64,000 nt of DNA from RHKX01 sp963784885 (GTDB lineage Bacteria > Actinomycetota > Thermoleophilia > Solirubrobacterales > 70-9): NCBI GenBank assembly GCA_963784885.1, contig CAWATA010000003.1:197557-261556 (forward strand). Reading direction: 5' to 3'. The notes under the pieces are model-generated. The model was not told where the DNA came from and did no database searches. It worked only from the letters and a program-made list of their open reading frames with translations. The position numbers and the translations under genes were made by a program. Shown here piece by piece: positions 1 through 9,825 of this stretch; the first letter of the stretch is position 1; the number at the start of each line of letters is the position of its first letter.

Positions 1-1
1 T

Positions 2-2387
2 CCGTCCAGTACCCGTCACTCCCTCTCCGAAGCCACGGCGGCCAAGCGTCGGATCGCACCACGGCCCCGCGCCCTCCTCGCTGCACTGGCCACGGCCATC
101 TGCGCCCTGGCGGTGACCGCGGCCAGCGCTCTCGCCGCAGCCCCCGAGCCCTACCTGGTCAGGGACATCAACCCAGGCAGCGGTAGCTCGTACCCGACCA
201 CGCTCACCAACGTCGGCGGCACCCTCTACTTCACCGTGACCGACCCCACCAACGGCAACGAGCTCTGGAAGTCCGACGGCACCGAAGCGGGCACAACCCT
301 GGTCAAAGACATCAATCCAGGCGGCGGCGACTCGGACCCGGAATGGCTCACCAGGCTCGGCGGCACCCTCTACTTCAGCGCGACCGACCCCACCAACGGC
401 GCCGAGCTCTGGAAGTCCGACGGCACCGCAGCCGGCACAACCCTGGTCAAGGACATCTGGCCCGGCATCGGCGACTCGGACCCGTCGGGCCTCACCAACG
501 TCGGCGGCACCCTCTACTTCAGCGCCAACGACGGCATCACTCACGGCACCGAGCTCTGGAAGTCCGACGGCACCGAAGCCGGCACCACCTTGGTCAAGGA
601 CATCAACAGCCCCCCCGACCGCGGTTGGCAAGGCTCGTACCCGTACTGGCTCACCGACGTCGACGGCACCCTCTATTTCGCGGCCGACGACGACTCCGAT
701 AACACCACCGACACCTCCGACTTCGAGCTCTGGAAGTCCGACGGCACCGAAGCCGGCACCACCCGGGTCAAGGACATCTGGCCCGGCGGCGCCGCCTCGT
801 GGCCGCAGCGGCTCACCGACGTCGACGGCACGCTCTACTTCGCCGCCGACGACGGCACCGGCATCGAGCTCTGGAAGTCCGACGGCACCGACGCCGGCAC
901 CGCCCTGGTCAAGGACATCGATCCTGCCGGCGATACGAACCCGTACTTCCTCACCGACGTCGGCGGCACCCTCTACTTCAACGCGACCGACGGCACCAAC
1001 GGCCGGGAGCTCTGGAAGTCCGACGGCACCGCAGCCGGCACCACCCTGGTCAAGGACATCAACGCCGGCAACGCCGGCGCGGCCCCTAATTGGCTCACCA
1101 ACCTCGGTGGCACCCTCTACTTCGGCGCCGACGACGGCACCAACGGCACCGAGCTCTGGAAGTCCGACGGCACCGCAGCCGGCACAACCCTGGTCAAGGA
1201 CATCAACCCCGGCAACGTCGGCTCCCGGCCGTTGGGCCTCACCAACGTCGACGGCACCCTCTACTTCATCGCCGACGACGGCACTAACGGCCGGGAGCTC
1301 TGGAAGTCCGACGGCAACCCGGCCGGCACCACCCTGGTCGCGGACATGAACCCCGGCAGCGGCGGCTACTCGACCCCTACTTGGTTCACGAGCTTCGACG
1401 GCTCGCTCTACTTCGGCGCCGACGACGGCACCAACGGCCAAGAGCTCTGGGCATTCACCCCCGACACCACCGCCCCCACCACCACCATCGACTCCGGCCC
1501 CCGGGCACGACCAACGACAACAACCTCTCCTTCGCCTTCTCCTCCGAGTCCGAAGCAACCTTCGAATGCCGCCTCGACGGCCCCGGAGCCGCAACCGGCA
1601 CTTCGCCCCCTGCACCAGCCCGAAGTCCTACTCCGCCCTATCCGACGGCGACTACGACTTCCAGGTCAGAGCGACCGACGAGTCAGCCAACACCGAGGAC
1701 CCGCCCGCCTACCGCAGCTTCACCGTGGTCGACACCACTCCGCCCACCACCACCATCGACTCCGGCCCAACGGGAACGACCAACGACAACAACCCCTCCT
1801 TCGCCTTCTCCTCCGAAGCCGGAGCAACCTTCGAATGCCGCCTCGACGGCCCCGAAGCCGCCACCGGCAGCTTCGCCCCCTGCACCAGCCCGAAGGCCTA
1901 CACCGGCCTATCCGACGGCGACTACACCTTCCAGGTCAGAGCGACCGACGAGGCAAACAACACCGAGGCCCCACCGGTCGAGCGTTCCTTCACGATCGAC
2001 ACGACCCCGCCTCCCGACCAGCCCCCGGTGATCAGCAAGTTGAAGGTCGTCCCCAACGCCTTCCCGGTCTCCGGCGGCACGACTGCCCTGGAGCGCAAGG
2101 CCCCCGCTCAGATCGAGATCACCCTCTCCGAGGACGCGACCGTCACCTTCAAGGTCCGCCGCAAGTCCCCCGAGGGCAGGGGCGGCCCACCGCCGAAGAG
2201 CCCCCGCAAGTTCAAGCGTCAGCTCAGCGCGGGCTCCAACTCGGTCCCGTTCACCGGCAAGCTCGGCAAGCTGAAGCTGAAGCCCCGCCGCTACACGCTT
2301 ACCGCGAGAGCCCGTGATTCGGCCAAGCAGGCCTCCGAGCGGGTTTCGACCGGCTTTCAGATCATCAAGCTGGTGACGGGCAAGTAG
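2..2387 (+). pseudogene. ELWxxDG-repeat secreted protein, frameshifted, 5' end outside window
   Basis: The frame is open to the window edge, with a hydrophobic Ala-rich signal peptide encoded at about 77-145. Eight ELWKSDG units and a final ELWAF follow, each with a GGTLYF strand and a VKDI-type turn, so this looks like a secreted beta-propeller-like surface protein. Two Ig-like modules (ECRLDG, DGDYxFQVRATD) and a Lys/Arg-rich tail come next. Two single-base deletions are visible by comparing the two Ig-like modules: one at about 1496-1506 in a C run (five C where the sister copy reads CCCAA), and one at about 1600 (ggcacttc against ggcagcttc). Together they move the frame so that the tail is read in a third phase to the stop at 2387. 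The function is unknown beyond a likely cell-surface role. Either real decay or sequencing error is possible. Confidence 0.75.
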
Positions 2388-2460
2388 GGGTCCTGAGAGC
2401 CGGGTCTCGCCGCACCTTCGGCGGCTGCCCGGTCCGTGGTTTCTAGGGCTCTTCGGCCCC

Positions 2461-2611
<151 letters not shown>

Positions 2612-2688
2612 CAGGCCGGGAGAACCGGCAGGAGCCGCGCCTAACCGCATCGCCCACATCGGCCGTGAAGGCGAACGTCCCCGTCAGT

Positions 2689-2994
2689 TCACTGACTCGT
2701 CTGCGGCAGGACAGCGATCTCCAAAGACTCCAGATCCGTGATGGAAGTACCGCATTGAGAAGCCCCGACGAAGACTCTGTCGCCCTGCTCAGCAGAGAAG
2801 TATCCGGTTGCCGACTGGTTCAGCTTGCCTGTGCCCGCTGAACCGCTTGCATATGCGACGTTCTTAGAGCTCGTGGCCGCACCAATTTGCAGGAAGTTCT
2901 CTGGGTTCTCTGAGTCCCCCCATTGCGCGTTGATCGTGACTTCGTAGGTGCCCGTTTTCCGGATAACGATCCCGGCATCGGGGGAGAGATTCAC
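2689..2994 (-). pseudogene. C1q/TNF-like beta-sandwich fragment, 5'-truncated
   Basis: The frame encodes about 101 residues with the pattern of the last strands of a C1q/TNF-like jelly-roll domain (GTYEVTINAQW, then FLQIG, then QSATGYFSAEQGDRVFV). The only start is a GTG in the middle of the domain pattern, and upstream in-frame sequence meets a TGA within about 20 codons, so the N-terminal part and any signal peptide are missing. The base composition is visibly less GC-rich than the backbone. It lies between a tRNA-half repeat and an oppositely oriented TolB-like gene. It is best read as a remnant of a secreted protein; a short intact protein cannot be excluded. Confidence 0.45.
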
Positions 2995-3158
2995 GGGCCG
3001 GAAATCGGGATCCGGCCGCGATCTCCGTACAAAATGCTCACTAGCTGGTCAGCCAGCACGGATGCGCCCACCTCTCAGTTCCTTAGCCTCCTGGCAAGGA
3101 CGGCCCCCTCTGCATGGGACGCCATTCGACCCAACGACGACACGAGGGAGAAACTTCA

Positions 3159-4106
3159 ATGGCTGCTCGGATCTCGACCGCTCGACTGCTGATCGCGGCA
3201 GGCGCGCTGATCGCGGCGATCGCAATGGCCATCGCCCTGAGCGACGAGCCGGCCGGGGCCGCGTTCCCCGGCAAGAACGGAAAGATCGCCTTCGGCCGCT
3301 GTCTGAAGCCGGGCCAGGAGGGGGTCTTCACCGTCAAGCCCAACGGCGACGGCCTGAGCAAGCTGACCGGCAAGGGACGCCAGCCTGCATGGTCGGCGAA
3401 CGGCAAAAAGATCGCCTACACCCGCTACACGAAGGACGGCCCCGGCTTCGGTCTCAGCGCGATCTACAAGATGGACGCGAGCGGGAAAAAGCAGCAGCGG
3501 CTGACCAAGGGCAACAGGGCTGACCAGTTTCCCTCATGGTCTCCGAACGGCAAGCAGATCGTGTTCATGCGCCAGTGGGTGGACAAGAAAGGCCGCGGCA
3601 CCTTCGACATCTACAAAATGAAGGCGAATGGCAACAAGGTGCATCGCCTGACCAAGGACGGGGGTTACAAGACTGGCCCCGCATGGTCCCCGAACGGCAA
3701 GAAGATCGCCTACATCGCCGACGGCGGCATCTACACGATCAACACGAAAGGCAAGCAGCGGACCAAGCTGGTTCGCTACGGCGACGACCTGAGTTGGTCC
3801 CCGGACGGCAAGATGATCGCCTTTTCCCGCAGCGACCAGCTGAAGATCTACACGATGAAGGCGAACGGCAAGCAGGTGCACGCCGTCCCCGCCGCCACCC
3901 CCCCCGGCATCGCCGGCTACATCGCCCCGGCCTGGTCTCCGGACGGCACCCAGTTCGCCGTCGAAGGACGCAAGGACCTCGGGGTGACCGCCGGGATCTT
4001 CAGGATCGACGCCGACGGGGCCAACCCGGTCGAGTTGGCGAAGTCCGGTAATACGGAATGCGACTTCGGCCGCACCGATTCCGCCCCGGACTGGCAGCCG
4101 CGCTAG
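3159..4106 (+). CDS. Secreted TolB-like beta-propeller protein
   Basis: The protein has 315 residues. The start is ATG 3159, chosen because GAGGGAG lies just upstream and a signal peptide follows directly (hydrophobic stretch at about residues 7-26, cleavage after AGAA). The rest is a series of TolB/PD40-type propeller repeats with the signature WSPNGKKIAY or WSPDG at roughly 40-residue spacing. The family acts outside or at the cytoplasmic membrane as a binding scaffold; no enzymatic residues are evident. It is the only intact gene in the 2.6-4.8 kb unit between two tRNA-half repeats. The protein is very Lys-rich. The substrate or partner cannot be told. Confidence 0.8.
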   Translation: MAARISTARLLIAAGALIAAIAMAIALSDEPAGAAFPGKNGKIAFGRCLKPGQEGVFTVKPNGDGLSKLTGKGRQPAWSANGKKIAYTRYTKDGPGFGLSAIYKMDASGKKQQRLTKGNRADQFPSWSPNGKQIVFMRQWVDKKGRGTFDIYKMKANGNKVHRLTKDGGYKTGPAWSPNGKKIAYIADGGIYTINTKGKQRTKLVRYGDDLSWSPDGKMIAFSRSDQLKIYTMKANGKQVHAVPAATPPGIAGYIAPAWSPDGTQFAVEGRKDLGVTAGIFRIDADGANPVELAKSGNTECDFGRTDSAPDWQPR

Positions 4107-4151
4107 GCAGGGCAAGCGGAGGAAGCTCCCGCCGATTTAACGCCTCGCGGA

Positions 4152-4784
4152 ATGCGCCCGCTCCTCCCAGTTGTTGGCCTCCTCGGCACCCTGATAGCCG
4201 CACTGGCCCTGGTGCCGGCCCAGGCGTCGATCGCTTCACGTCCCAACGCACGCGCCCATGCGCAGCCCTCGACGAGGGCCAGCACGTCGACCGCGCGAAG
4301 ACGATCATCGGGAAGGCCTTCTCGACCAAGCGGGTACTCGACGAGCACCCGGCTCGGCGTTCGGAGCGGCGGGCGTGGAACGCCCACAAGCGGTGCGTGC
4401 AGACCCGCAGCCGCCGCCGCGCGATCGCGCGGCGCGTCAGGTCACGGAAGAAGAAGTTCCACGCCCGCTTCGAGGCGCTGATCACGCCGCCCGGCTCCGG
4501 CATCCTTAAAGCACGCAGGCATTGCGAGTCCGGCGGCAACTACTCGACCAACACCGGCAACGGCTACGCGGGCGCGTACCAGTTCGATGTCTCGAGCTGG
4601 GCCGCGACGGCCGGTGAGTTCAAGCGCCGCACCGGCATCCGCCCCGACCCATCGCGAACGGCCAAACCACGCGAGCAGGACATCCGGGCCGCGATCTGGC
4701 ACCAGATCTCGGGGGGCGACCCCTGGCCGAACTGTCCTAGGTTGGCACCCCCAGGCCAAGTTCAAGGTGATCAGGAAGAGGTAG
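4152..4784 (+). pseudogene. Rpf-like transglycosylase, two frameshifts
   Basis: ATG 4152 starts a signal peptide (LLPVVGLLGTLIAALALVPA). The frame then has to shift at about 4262-4285 to continue into a basic linker. A transglycosylase-like (resuscitation-promoting-factor type) domain follows, recognisable from HCESGGNYS, GAYQFD, EQDIRAA and GGDPWPNC at about 4515-4735. A second shift near 4736-4742 is needed to reach a short tail (GWHPQAKFKVIRKR) and the TAG at 4782. Members of this family cleave peptidoglycan outside the cell. The conserved Glu of the domain (CESGG) is present, so the gene was probably functional before the indels. Confidence 0.65.
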
Positions 4785-4860
4785 CGGCCCGGACCGCGGG
4801 AGCTTGGTCGGGAGTGAACTCGTCCAGTTCATCTGCTCCGAAACGCGGCATCTCGGGCCA

Positions 4861-5012
<152 letters not shown>

Positions 5013-5093
5013 CGGTGTGGGAGTGCTCGGGAGGTCGGATTATCTGTCTGTGTGAGCGGGTTTCCGGGCAGGTCCGGAATCGAGATGCGAATC

Positions 5094-5120
5094 GGATTAG
5101 GCGGGATTAGGCGCGATTAG
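5094..5120 (+). repeat. Three 10-bp-spaced GATTAG direct repeats
   Basis: GGATTAG, GGATTAG and CGATTAG occur at 5094, 5104 and 5114 with exact 10-bp spacing, followed at 5120-5133 by the inverted repeat GGTCAC-TG-GTGACC. Helical phasing is typical of an iterated protein-binding site. It lies just downstream of a tRNA-half repeat and about 130 nt before a propeller gene. No binding protein can be named. Confidence 0.5.
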
Positions 5121-5254
5121 GTCACTGGTGACCAACTCAAGACACGCAAGGCAATGCCCGGCCGCCCACTCCTCTAGGTAGGCGACCCAGACCCCTTCGG
5201 TGGTCGCTACCGATGACTCTGAAGGTCAGGCATTTCAGACTCAGATCACCGGAA

Positions 5255-6600
5255 ATGATGCGCGTCAGCCGTGACATCCGCTCGGCCCTCATCGTGGTAG
5301 GCGTCATCGTTGCCCTCGCGGGTGCTTCTCCTGCCGCCGCGAATCTGGCCTACGTCGTCAACCAGGCCGACGATGACGTATCGGTCATCAACACCGCCAC
5401 CGACAAGACGGTGGGAATTGACATCCCGGTCGGCCAGAGCGCAGACGAGATCGCGCTTACGCCGGATGGGAGGCGCGCTTACGTCACCAATGCGTCCTCA
5501 CACGACGTCTCCGTAATCAACACGGCGACTCAGGCCAAGGCCGCCGCCGACATTCCAGTCGGCAAGGAGCCGACCGCGATTGCGACACGCCCAACGGCGC
5601 GCGCGCCTACGTGGCCAATCGCTCCGATGACGATGTCTCGGTTATCAACCTCGCCACGAACAAGAAGATCGGACCCGACATTCCTGTCGGCATCGGGCCC
5701 TGGGGTATTGCGATCACGCCCGACGGCGCGCGCGCATATGTCGTCAACAACCATGACGACGACCTATCGGTGATCAACCTCGCCACGAACAAGAAGATCG
5801 GACTCGACATCCCGGTCGGCGCCTCCCCGATCGCGATCGCGATCAACCCGGTCTGATCCAGTGGCCTACGTCGGCAATACCAGCGGCGACAGCGTCTCTG
5901 TGATCAACACCTTCACCAACGCCAGGATTCGGGACGACGTGGCGGTCGGCAACGGGCCGCGGGCGGTCGCAGTCATGCCCAACGGCACCGGCACTTACGT
6001 TGCCAACTTCTTGGATGACGACCTTTCGGTACTCAGCACCCTGCCGATCGCAAAGATCGGACTCGACATCCCGGTCGGCAATTGGCCGGGAGGGGTGGCG
6101 TTCCACCTCTAACAGCGCCCGAGCTTACGTCACAAACGTCAGCGACAACGATGTCTCGATCATCGACACCGCCTCGGCTATGGCGGTCGGGGCTGACATC
6201 CCGGTCGGCGATTCCCCCGGTTCGATAGCGATCGCACCTGCTCCACCCCCTGCCCTCCACGCCTCTACGAAACCGAAGCAGACGCCAGAGAAGCTGACGC
6301 TGAAGTTCAGCTGCGGCGCCCTTCCCTGCAAGGCCACGATCACGGGCAAGGCCACCCTGTCGAAGCGAGCGGAGTTCGAAGCTGAAGCGGAGGCGGGCCT
6401 CGCTGGGCGCTCAGAAGAAGCACAAGAAGCTGACGAAGAGGATCAGGCTCAAGTTCGTCAGGAACGGAGCCACCGTTCGCAAGCTCACGAAGTTGATGAG
6501 GCGAAGCGGGGAAAGTGCACGCGTGAGGGTCACGCTGATGGCGGAGGGGTTGGACGGCACCTCGGCCCGCGCTACGCGGACGATCAAGCTGACGCCATAG
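5255..6600 (+). pseudogene. YVTN beta-propeller surface protein, four frameshifts
   Basis: ATG 5255 (ATG 5258 is equally possible) begins a signal peptide ending ASPAAA. Repeats of about 42 residues of YVTN type follow (AYVVN/AYVTN, DDVSVIN, DIPVG, AIALTPDG). Comparing repeat units shows a missing T at about 5589 (gcgacacgccc for gcgatcacgccc), one extra base at 5848-5860 creating the stop at 5854, one extra C near 6101, and a further shift near 6380. The last leads into a basic C-terminal tail ending at TAG 6598-6600. Such proteins are secreted surface propellers in many Actinomycetota and archaea. The lesions would give only a truncated first portion. Confidence 0.75.
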
Positions 6601-6680
6601 ACGCGGCTCAGCTCCCGTCGCCACCGGGCTGGGTCGGATCGGACGGCTCTACCACCTCCCCGAAACCCGCTTGCTAGAGC

Positions 6681-6686
6681 GATAAT
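6681..6686 (+). promoter_or_regulatory. Putative -10 box of tRNA-Arg(CCT)
   Basis: GATAAT lies 10 nt before the tRNA 5' end and is conserved in both truncated copies (2557 region GATAAT, 4958 region GGTAAT), together with the preceding CCCGCTTGCTAGAGC. No convincing -35 box is visible at normal spacing. Confidence 0.5.
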
Positions 6687-6696
6687 CTGCCCCGAG

Positions 6697-6770
<74 letters not shown>

Positions 6771-6811
6771 TTCTGGTTCCGGCAGGGTCAGTCGGGGTAG
6801 AGTGATCGGCA

Positions 6812-7000
6812 ATGCCATCTCACTACGTTGACAAAGCACGTCTACTGTTCCTGGTTGCCGCGGGCCTCTCGTTGATTGCGTCCGTGTCTCTGTATTTCCT
6901 CGATGACAAGGTGTACGGGATCTTCGTCGGGCTCTGGGTTCCCTCGATCCTCGCGCTCGGTGCCTTGGTCCTTCCTCCGCCTGAGCGCAGCAAGCGATGA
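6812..7000 (+). CDS. Small two-helix membrane protein
   Basis: This is a 62-residue protein with two hydrophobic segments (about residues 11-29 and 35-54) and a short charged tail, so it is an integral membrane protein of unknown function. ATG 6812 has no Shine-Dalgarno sequence; instead a TAGAGT box ends 8 nt before it, which suggests a leaderless message. Its stop overlaps the start of the next small gene (ATGA), so the two are probably co-translated. Confidence 0.55.
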   Translation: MPSHYVDKARLLFLVAAGLSLIASVSLYFLDDKVYGIFVGLWVPSILALGALVLPPPERSKR

Positions 7001-7131
7001 TCGGAATCTTCATCTTCGGCTGCTTCGTGTCGGCGATCGTCGCGGCGGCGTGCGTGATAGTCGTCGCCGGGATCCGGGAGGACCAGCGGGCGCGGGACGA
7101 ACTTCCGAAATCGCAGGACGTCAAGCTCTGA
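6997..7131 (+). CDS. 44-aa single-helix membrane protein
   Basis: The start ATG 6997 overlaps the preceding stop by the ATGA arrangement. The 44-residue product has one hydrophobic segment (residues 2-25) followed by a charged tail (REDQRARDELPKSQDVKL). The coupling to the upstream membrane gene and the clean helix support a real gene, but no family is recognised. The next gene begins close behind its stop. Confidence 0.5.
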   Translation: MIGIFIFGCFVSAIVAAACVIVVAGIREDQRARDELPKSQDVKL

Positions 7132-7151
7132 CCGACGCGATCGTCGCGGAC

Positions 7152-7640
7152 GTGATCGAGCCGGGGCTCGCGGTGATCTTCTGCGGGACGGCGCTCGGTA
7201 CCGAGTCGGCGCGGAGGCGCGCGTACTACGCCGGCCCTGGGAACAAGTTCTGGCCGACCTTGAACACCGTGGGCCTGACGCCGCGGCGACTCGAGCCGGA
7301 GGAATACCCGCAGGTCGTCGAGTACGGGATCGGGCTGACCGATCTCTGCAAGACGCGATCGGGCTCCGATGCGGAGATCGGCCCGGGTGCGTTCGACCCT
7401 GACCTCCTGCGGGCCAAGATCGAAGCCGCCCCACCGGCCTGGCTCGCCTTCACGAGCAAGCACGCGGCCAAGAACGCGCTCGGGCTGAGGGCGGTCGACT
7501 ACGGCATCCAGGAGATGCGGCTCGGGGGTGCGGCGGTCTTCGTGCTGCCGTCGCCGTCCGGAGCCGCGAGCGGCTACTGGGACGTCTCGCGCTGGCAGGA
7601 GCTCGCCCGACTCATCGCCGGTGGGACACTCCCCGCGTGA
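7152..7640 (+). CDS. Mismatch-specific (uracil/thymine) DNA glycosylase superfamily protein
   Basis: The product resembles the Mug/TDG-like branch of the uracil-DNA glycosylase superfamily: an N-terminal VIFCGTALG strand-loop, AYYAGPGNKFWPTL, YGIGLTDLCK, the strand LAFTSKHAAK and a C-terminal VLPSPSGAA loop. These correspond to the water-activating loop and the DNA-minor-groove loop. In Mug the first loop is GINPG with a catalytic Asn; here it is GTALG, so the Asn is absent. This is a known variant group, but its activity is less certain. GTG 7152 is the first normal start codon; a CTG at 7128 would add eight residues that also fit the fold. The methyltransferase start overlaps its stop. Confidence 0.75.
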   Translation: MIEPGLAVIFCGTALGTESARRRAYYAGPGNKFWPTLNTVGLTPRRLEPEEYPQVVEYGIGLTDLCKTRSGSDAEIGPGAFDPDLLRAKIEAAPPAWLAFTSKHAAKNALGLRAVDYGIQEMRLGGAAVFVLPSPSGAASGYWDVSRWQELARLIAGGTLPA

Positions 7641-8407
7641 GTCTGTTCGACGCCTCCGCCGCACACTACGACCGCTTCATGGGCCGCTACACGGCGCGGC
7701 TCGCCCCGCGCCTCGCGGACGCCTCCGGCGTCGAGGGTGAGATGAGCGTCCTCGATGTCGGTTGCGGCCCCGGTGGGCTCACCGCCGAGCTGGTGAAGCG
7801 CGTCGGCGCCGACCGCGTTGCTGCGGTGGACCCGGCTTCGCAGTTCGTCGCGGAGTGCAGCGCTCGAAATCCCGGGGTCGACGTCCGGGTCGGCAGCGCC
7901 GAGGAACTGCCCTGGGGCGACGGGGAGTTCGCCGCCGCGCTCTCCTGCCTCGTGATCGCCCATGTCGAGGACGCCGAGGCGATGACGCGCGAGATGGCGC
8001 GCGTCACCCGGCCGGGCGGAACCGTCGCCTCGTGCATGTGGGACTTCGACGAAGGTGGGATGAGGATGCTTCAGATCTTCTGGTCGGCGATCCAGGAAGT
8101 CGCCCCGAGCTTCGATCGTCATGAGAACCGCGCCGGTACCGCGCGCGGCGAGATCGCTGCGCTTCTCGATCGCGCCGGGCTGGTCGACATCGTCGACGAC
8201 GAGCTGACGGTGACCGCGGACTACGAAGACTTCGACGATTACTGGGTCCCCTTCACGTTCGGCGTCGGTCCTTCGGGCAGCGCGCTGGCGTCACTGCAGG
8301 AGCAGGACCGGGCCGTCGTGCGCGAGGCCTGCCGATCGGCCCTCCCGGAGGCGCCGTTCTCGCTCGAGGCGCGCGCGTGGTTCGCCCGCGGCACCGTCCC
8401 CGGCTGA
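7637..8407 (+). CDS. Class I SAM-dependent methyltransferase
   Basis: This 256-residue cytoplasmic protein has a Methyltransf_11-type fold. Motif I is VLDVGCGPGG (about residues 38-47), the acidic end of strand 2 is AVDPAS, and SAEELPWGDGEFAAALSCLV is followed by the HVEDAEAMTREMARVTRPGG segment. The substrate is unknown. GTG 7637 overlaps the glycosylase stop by 4 nt (GTGA), so the two genes are translationally coupled. The 268 nt after it hold nothing recognisable. Confidence 0.85.
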   Translation: MSLFDASAAHYDRFMGRYTARLAPRLADASGVEGEMSVLDVGCGPGGLTAELVKRVGADRVAAVDPASQFVAECSARNPGVDVRVGSAEELPWGDGEFAAALSCLVIAHVEDAEAMTREMARVTRPGGTVASCMWDFDEGGMRMLQIFWSAIQEVAPSFDRHENRAGTARGEIAALLDRAGLVDIVDDELTVTADYEDFDDYWVPFTFGVGPSGSALASLQEQDRAVVREACRSALPEAPFSLEARAWFARGTVPG

Positions 8408-8675
8408 GCGCGCGGGTCACGAAGGGACAAGACCGGTTGGAGTTGGATCGGGCGGGTCACCTGACCGGGAGGCCCGGGGCTCGGCCTCAGATTCGCCCGC
8501 TCCGAGAGCGGCACACTGCGGGTCGCGATCGCCTGAACGGATCGTAGGGCACGGGTCCGTGGCGGCGACCGGCTCGCCGCGTCGCAAGTGGTCCGCCGAT
8601 CCGGCGCGCGCAATACGGTGAAGGCATCTTCGTTCGCCCACCCACTCGTTCACCTCGCGGCTCTGGAGGCCCGGC

Positions 8676-9674
8676 ATGAACGCCGCGGCGGTGATCGGCG
8701 GGCTTGTCGTCGGTGCGGCCGTCGGGGCGCTGATGTCCTCGCAGACCGCCTGCATGAACGCCGGGTTTCGTCGCGCGGTCTTCGAACGCAAGCCGGAGAT
8801 CCTGCGGATCTTCGCGGTCGCGATCGCCGCCCAGCTGCTGCTGATCCCCGTCCTGATCGCGCTCGACGTCGAGCTCTTCCGCTCCGCGTCAGCGCTGCCG
8901 GCGATCGGCCTGTTCCCGCTCGCCCAGGTGGTGGGCGGACTGCTGTTCGGCGCGGGCATGGCTCTCGCGGGCGGCTGCATAACCGGCATCCTCTGGAAGT
9001 CCGGCGCAGGCTCGATCGCGACCGCGATCGCAATCGGCGGCTTCATCGCGGGTGAGCTGATCATCCGGGGGCCGTTCGAGAGTGTCGCGGTCGAACTCGA
9101 CGAGACGGCGTCCGGGGTCGACGAGCGGACCCTCTACGGCCTGCTCGGCGTCGACTACGTTCCGATCGCTCTGGCGCTCGGGGTGCTCGGCCTCGTGCTG
9201 CTGCGCCGGAGCTCGTCGACGGCGATCCGAACCGGGCTGCTGCTCGGAGCGCTGGGGGCGATCGCCTGGGTCGTCGCGGGCTGGGCCGACTACGGTTATG
9301 GCCTCGGCTTCGTCGGCGTCCCCGGCAACATCCGCGACGCGCTCGACGCCGGCGATGCGGGCCTGCTCAGCTTCGCGACCTTTCTCGCCGTCGGCGTGAT
9401 CGCCGGCGCCGCAGCGACGATCCGCGGCCCGATCCGGCTCCCCGACGCCAGTCGCTCGCTCCGCGCGGCCGGCGGCGGGCTCGCGATGGGGATCGGCGGC
9501 ACGCTCGCGCATGGCTGCAACATCGGCAACGGCCTGACCGGCGTCCCGCTGCTCTCGCTCGGTTCGCTGCTTGCGATCACGATGATGGCCGCCGGAGCCC
9601 TGCTGACGTGGAAGTTCGTCCTCGCCCCGCGCCCCGCCCTTCGCGGGACCGAGCGACCTGAGCCCGCCTGGTAG
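8676..9674 (+). CDS. YeeE/YedE (TsuA-like) family sulfur-compound transporter
   Basis: The 332-residue membrane protein has about nine hydrophobic helices. It carries the two family signatures: MALAGGCITG with a downstream W at about residues 92-107, and the pseudo-repeat HGCNIGNGLTGVPLLSLGS at about 280-300. In characterised TsuA the conserved Cys residues pass thiosulfate through the pore. Both motif cysteines and the extra Cys in SSQTACMNAG are present. No tusA/sirA-like partner gene is next to it here, so the cargo is inferred only from the family. Confidence 0.85.
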   Translation: MNAAAVIGGLVVGAAVGALMSSQTACMNAGFRRAVFERKPEILRIFAVAIAAQLLLIPVLIALDVELFRSASALPAIGLFPLAQVVGGLLFGAGMALAGGCITGILWKSGAGSIATAIAIGGFIAGELIIRGPFESVAVELDETASGVDERTLYGLLGVDYVPIALALGVLGLVLLRRSSSTAIRTGLLLGALGAIAWVVAGWADYGYGLGFVGVPGNIRDALDAGDAGLLSFATFLAVGVIAGAAATIRGPIRLPDASRSLRAAGGGLAMGIGGTLAHGCNIGNGLTGVPLLSLGSLLAITMMAAGALLTWKFVLAPRPALRGTERPEPAW

Positions 9675-9705
9675 CGCCCGGGCCGGAGTTCCGAAGGGTC
9701 TCGAC

Positions 9706-9755
9706 GCATCCCGATGGCTCAGCTGGTTGCACGACTCCCTCCCAGGGAGTGGGTG
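9706..9755 (+). pseudogene. Decayed tRNA 5'-half-like sequence
   Basis: TCCCGATGGCTCAGCTGG followed by GACTCCCTCCCAGGGAGT closely resembles the first half of tRNA-Arg(CCT) at 6697, but with anticodon-loop CTCCCAG and a broken D stem. No T arm follows; the sequence runs into a hairpin. It is probably another remnant of the same half-tRNA family, outside the main left array. Confidence 0.5.
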
Positions 9756-9789
9756 CGATTTCCGTTCATATGGAACGGAAAGTGCACCC
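9751..9789. terminator. Strong hairpin between convergent genes
   Basis: GGGTGC (9751) pairs with GCACCC (9784), and TTTCCGTTC (9759) pairs with GAACGGAAA (9773) around the loop ATATG. It sits between the transporter (ending 9674) and the convergent monooxygenase (ending 9826), where a bidirectional terminator is expected. There is no long U tract, so a Rho-independent role is uncertain. Confidence 0.5.
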
Positions 9790-9825
9790 AGGTCGTCCAA
9801 CGGACTGCTCGCGGTGGAGCGTGCC

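Noticed and set aside
5255..6600. Programmed frameshifting in the YVTN gene
   Set aside because: There are four shifts of different direction at unrelated sequences without slippery heptamers, which fits decay or error better.
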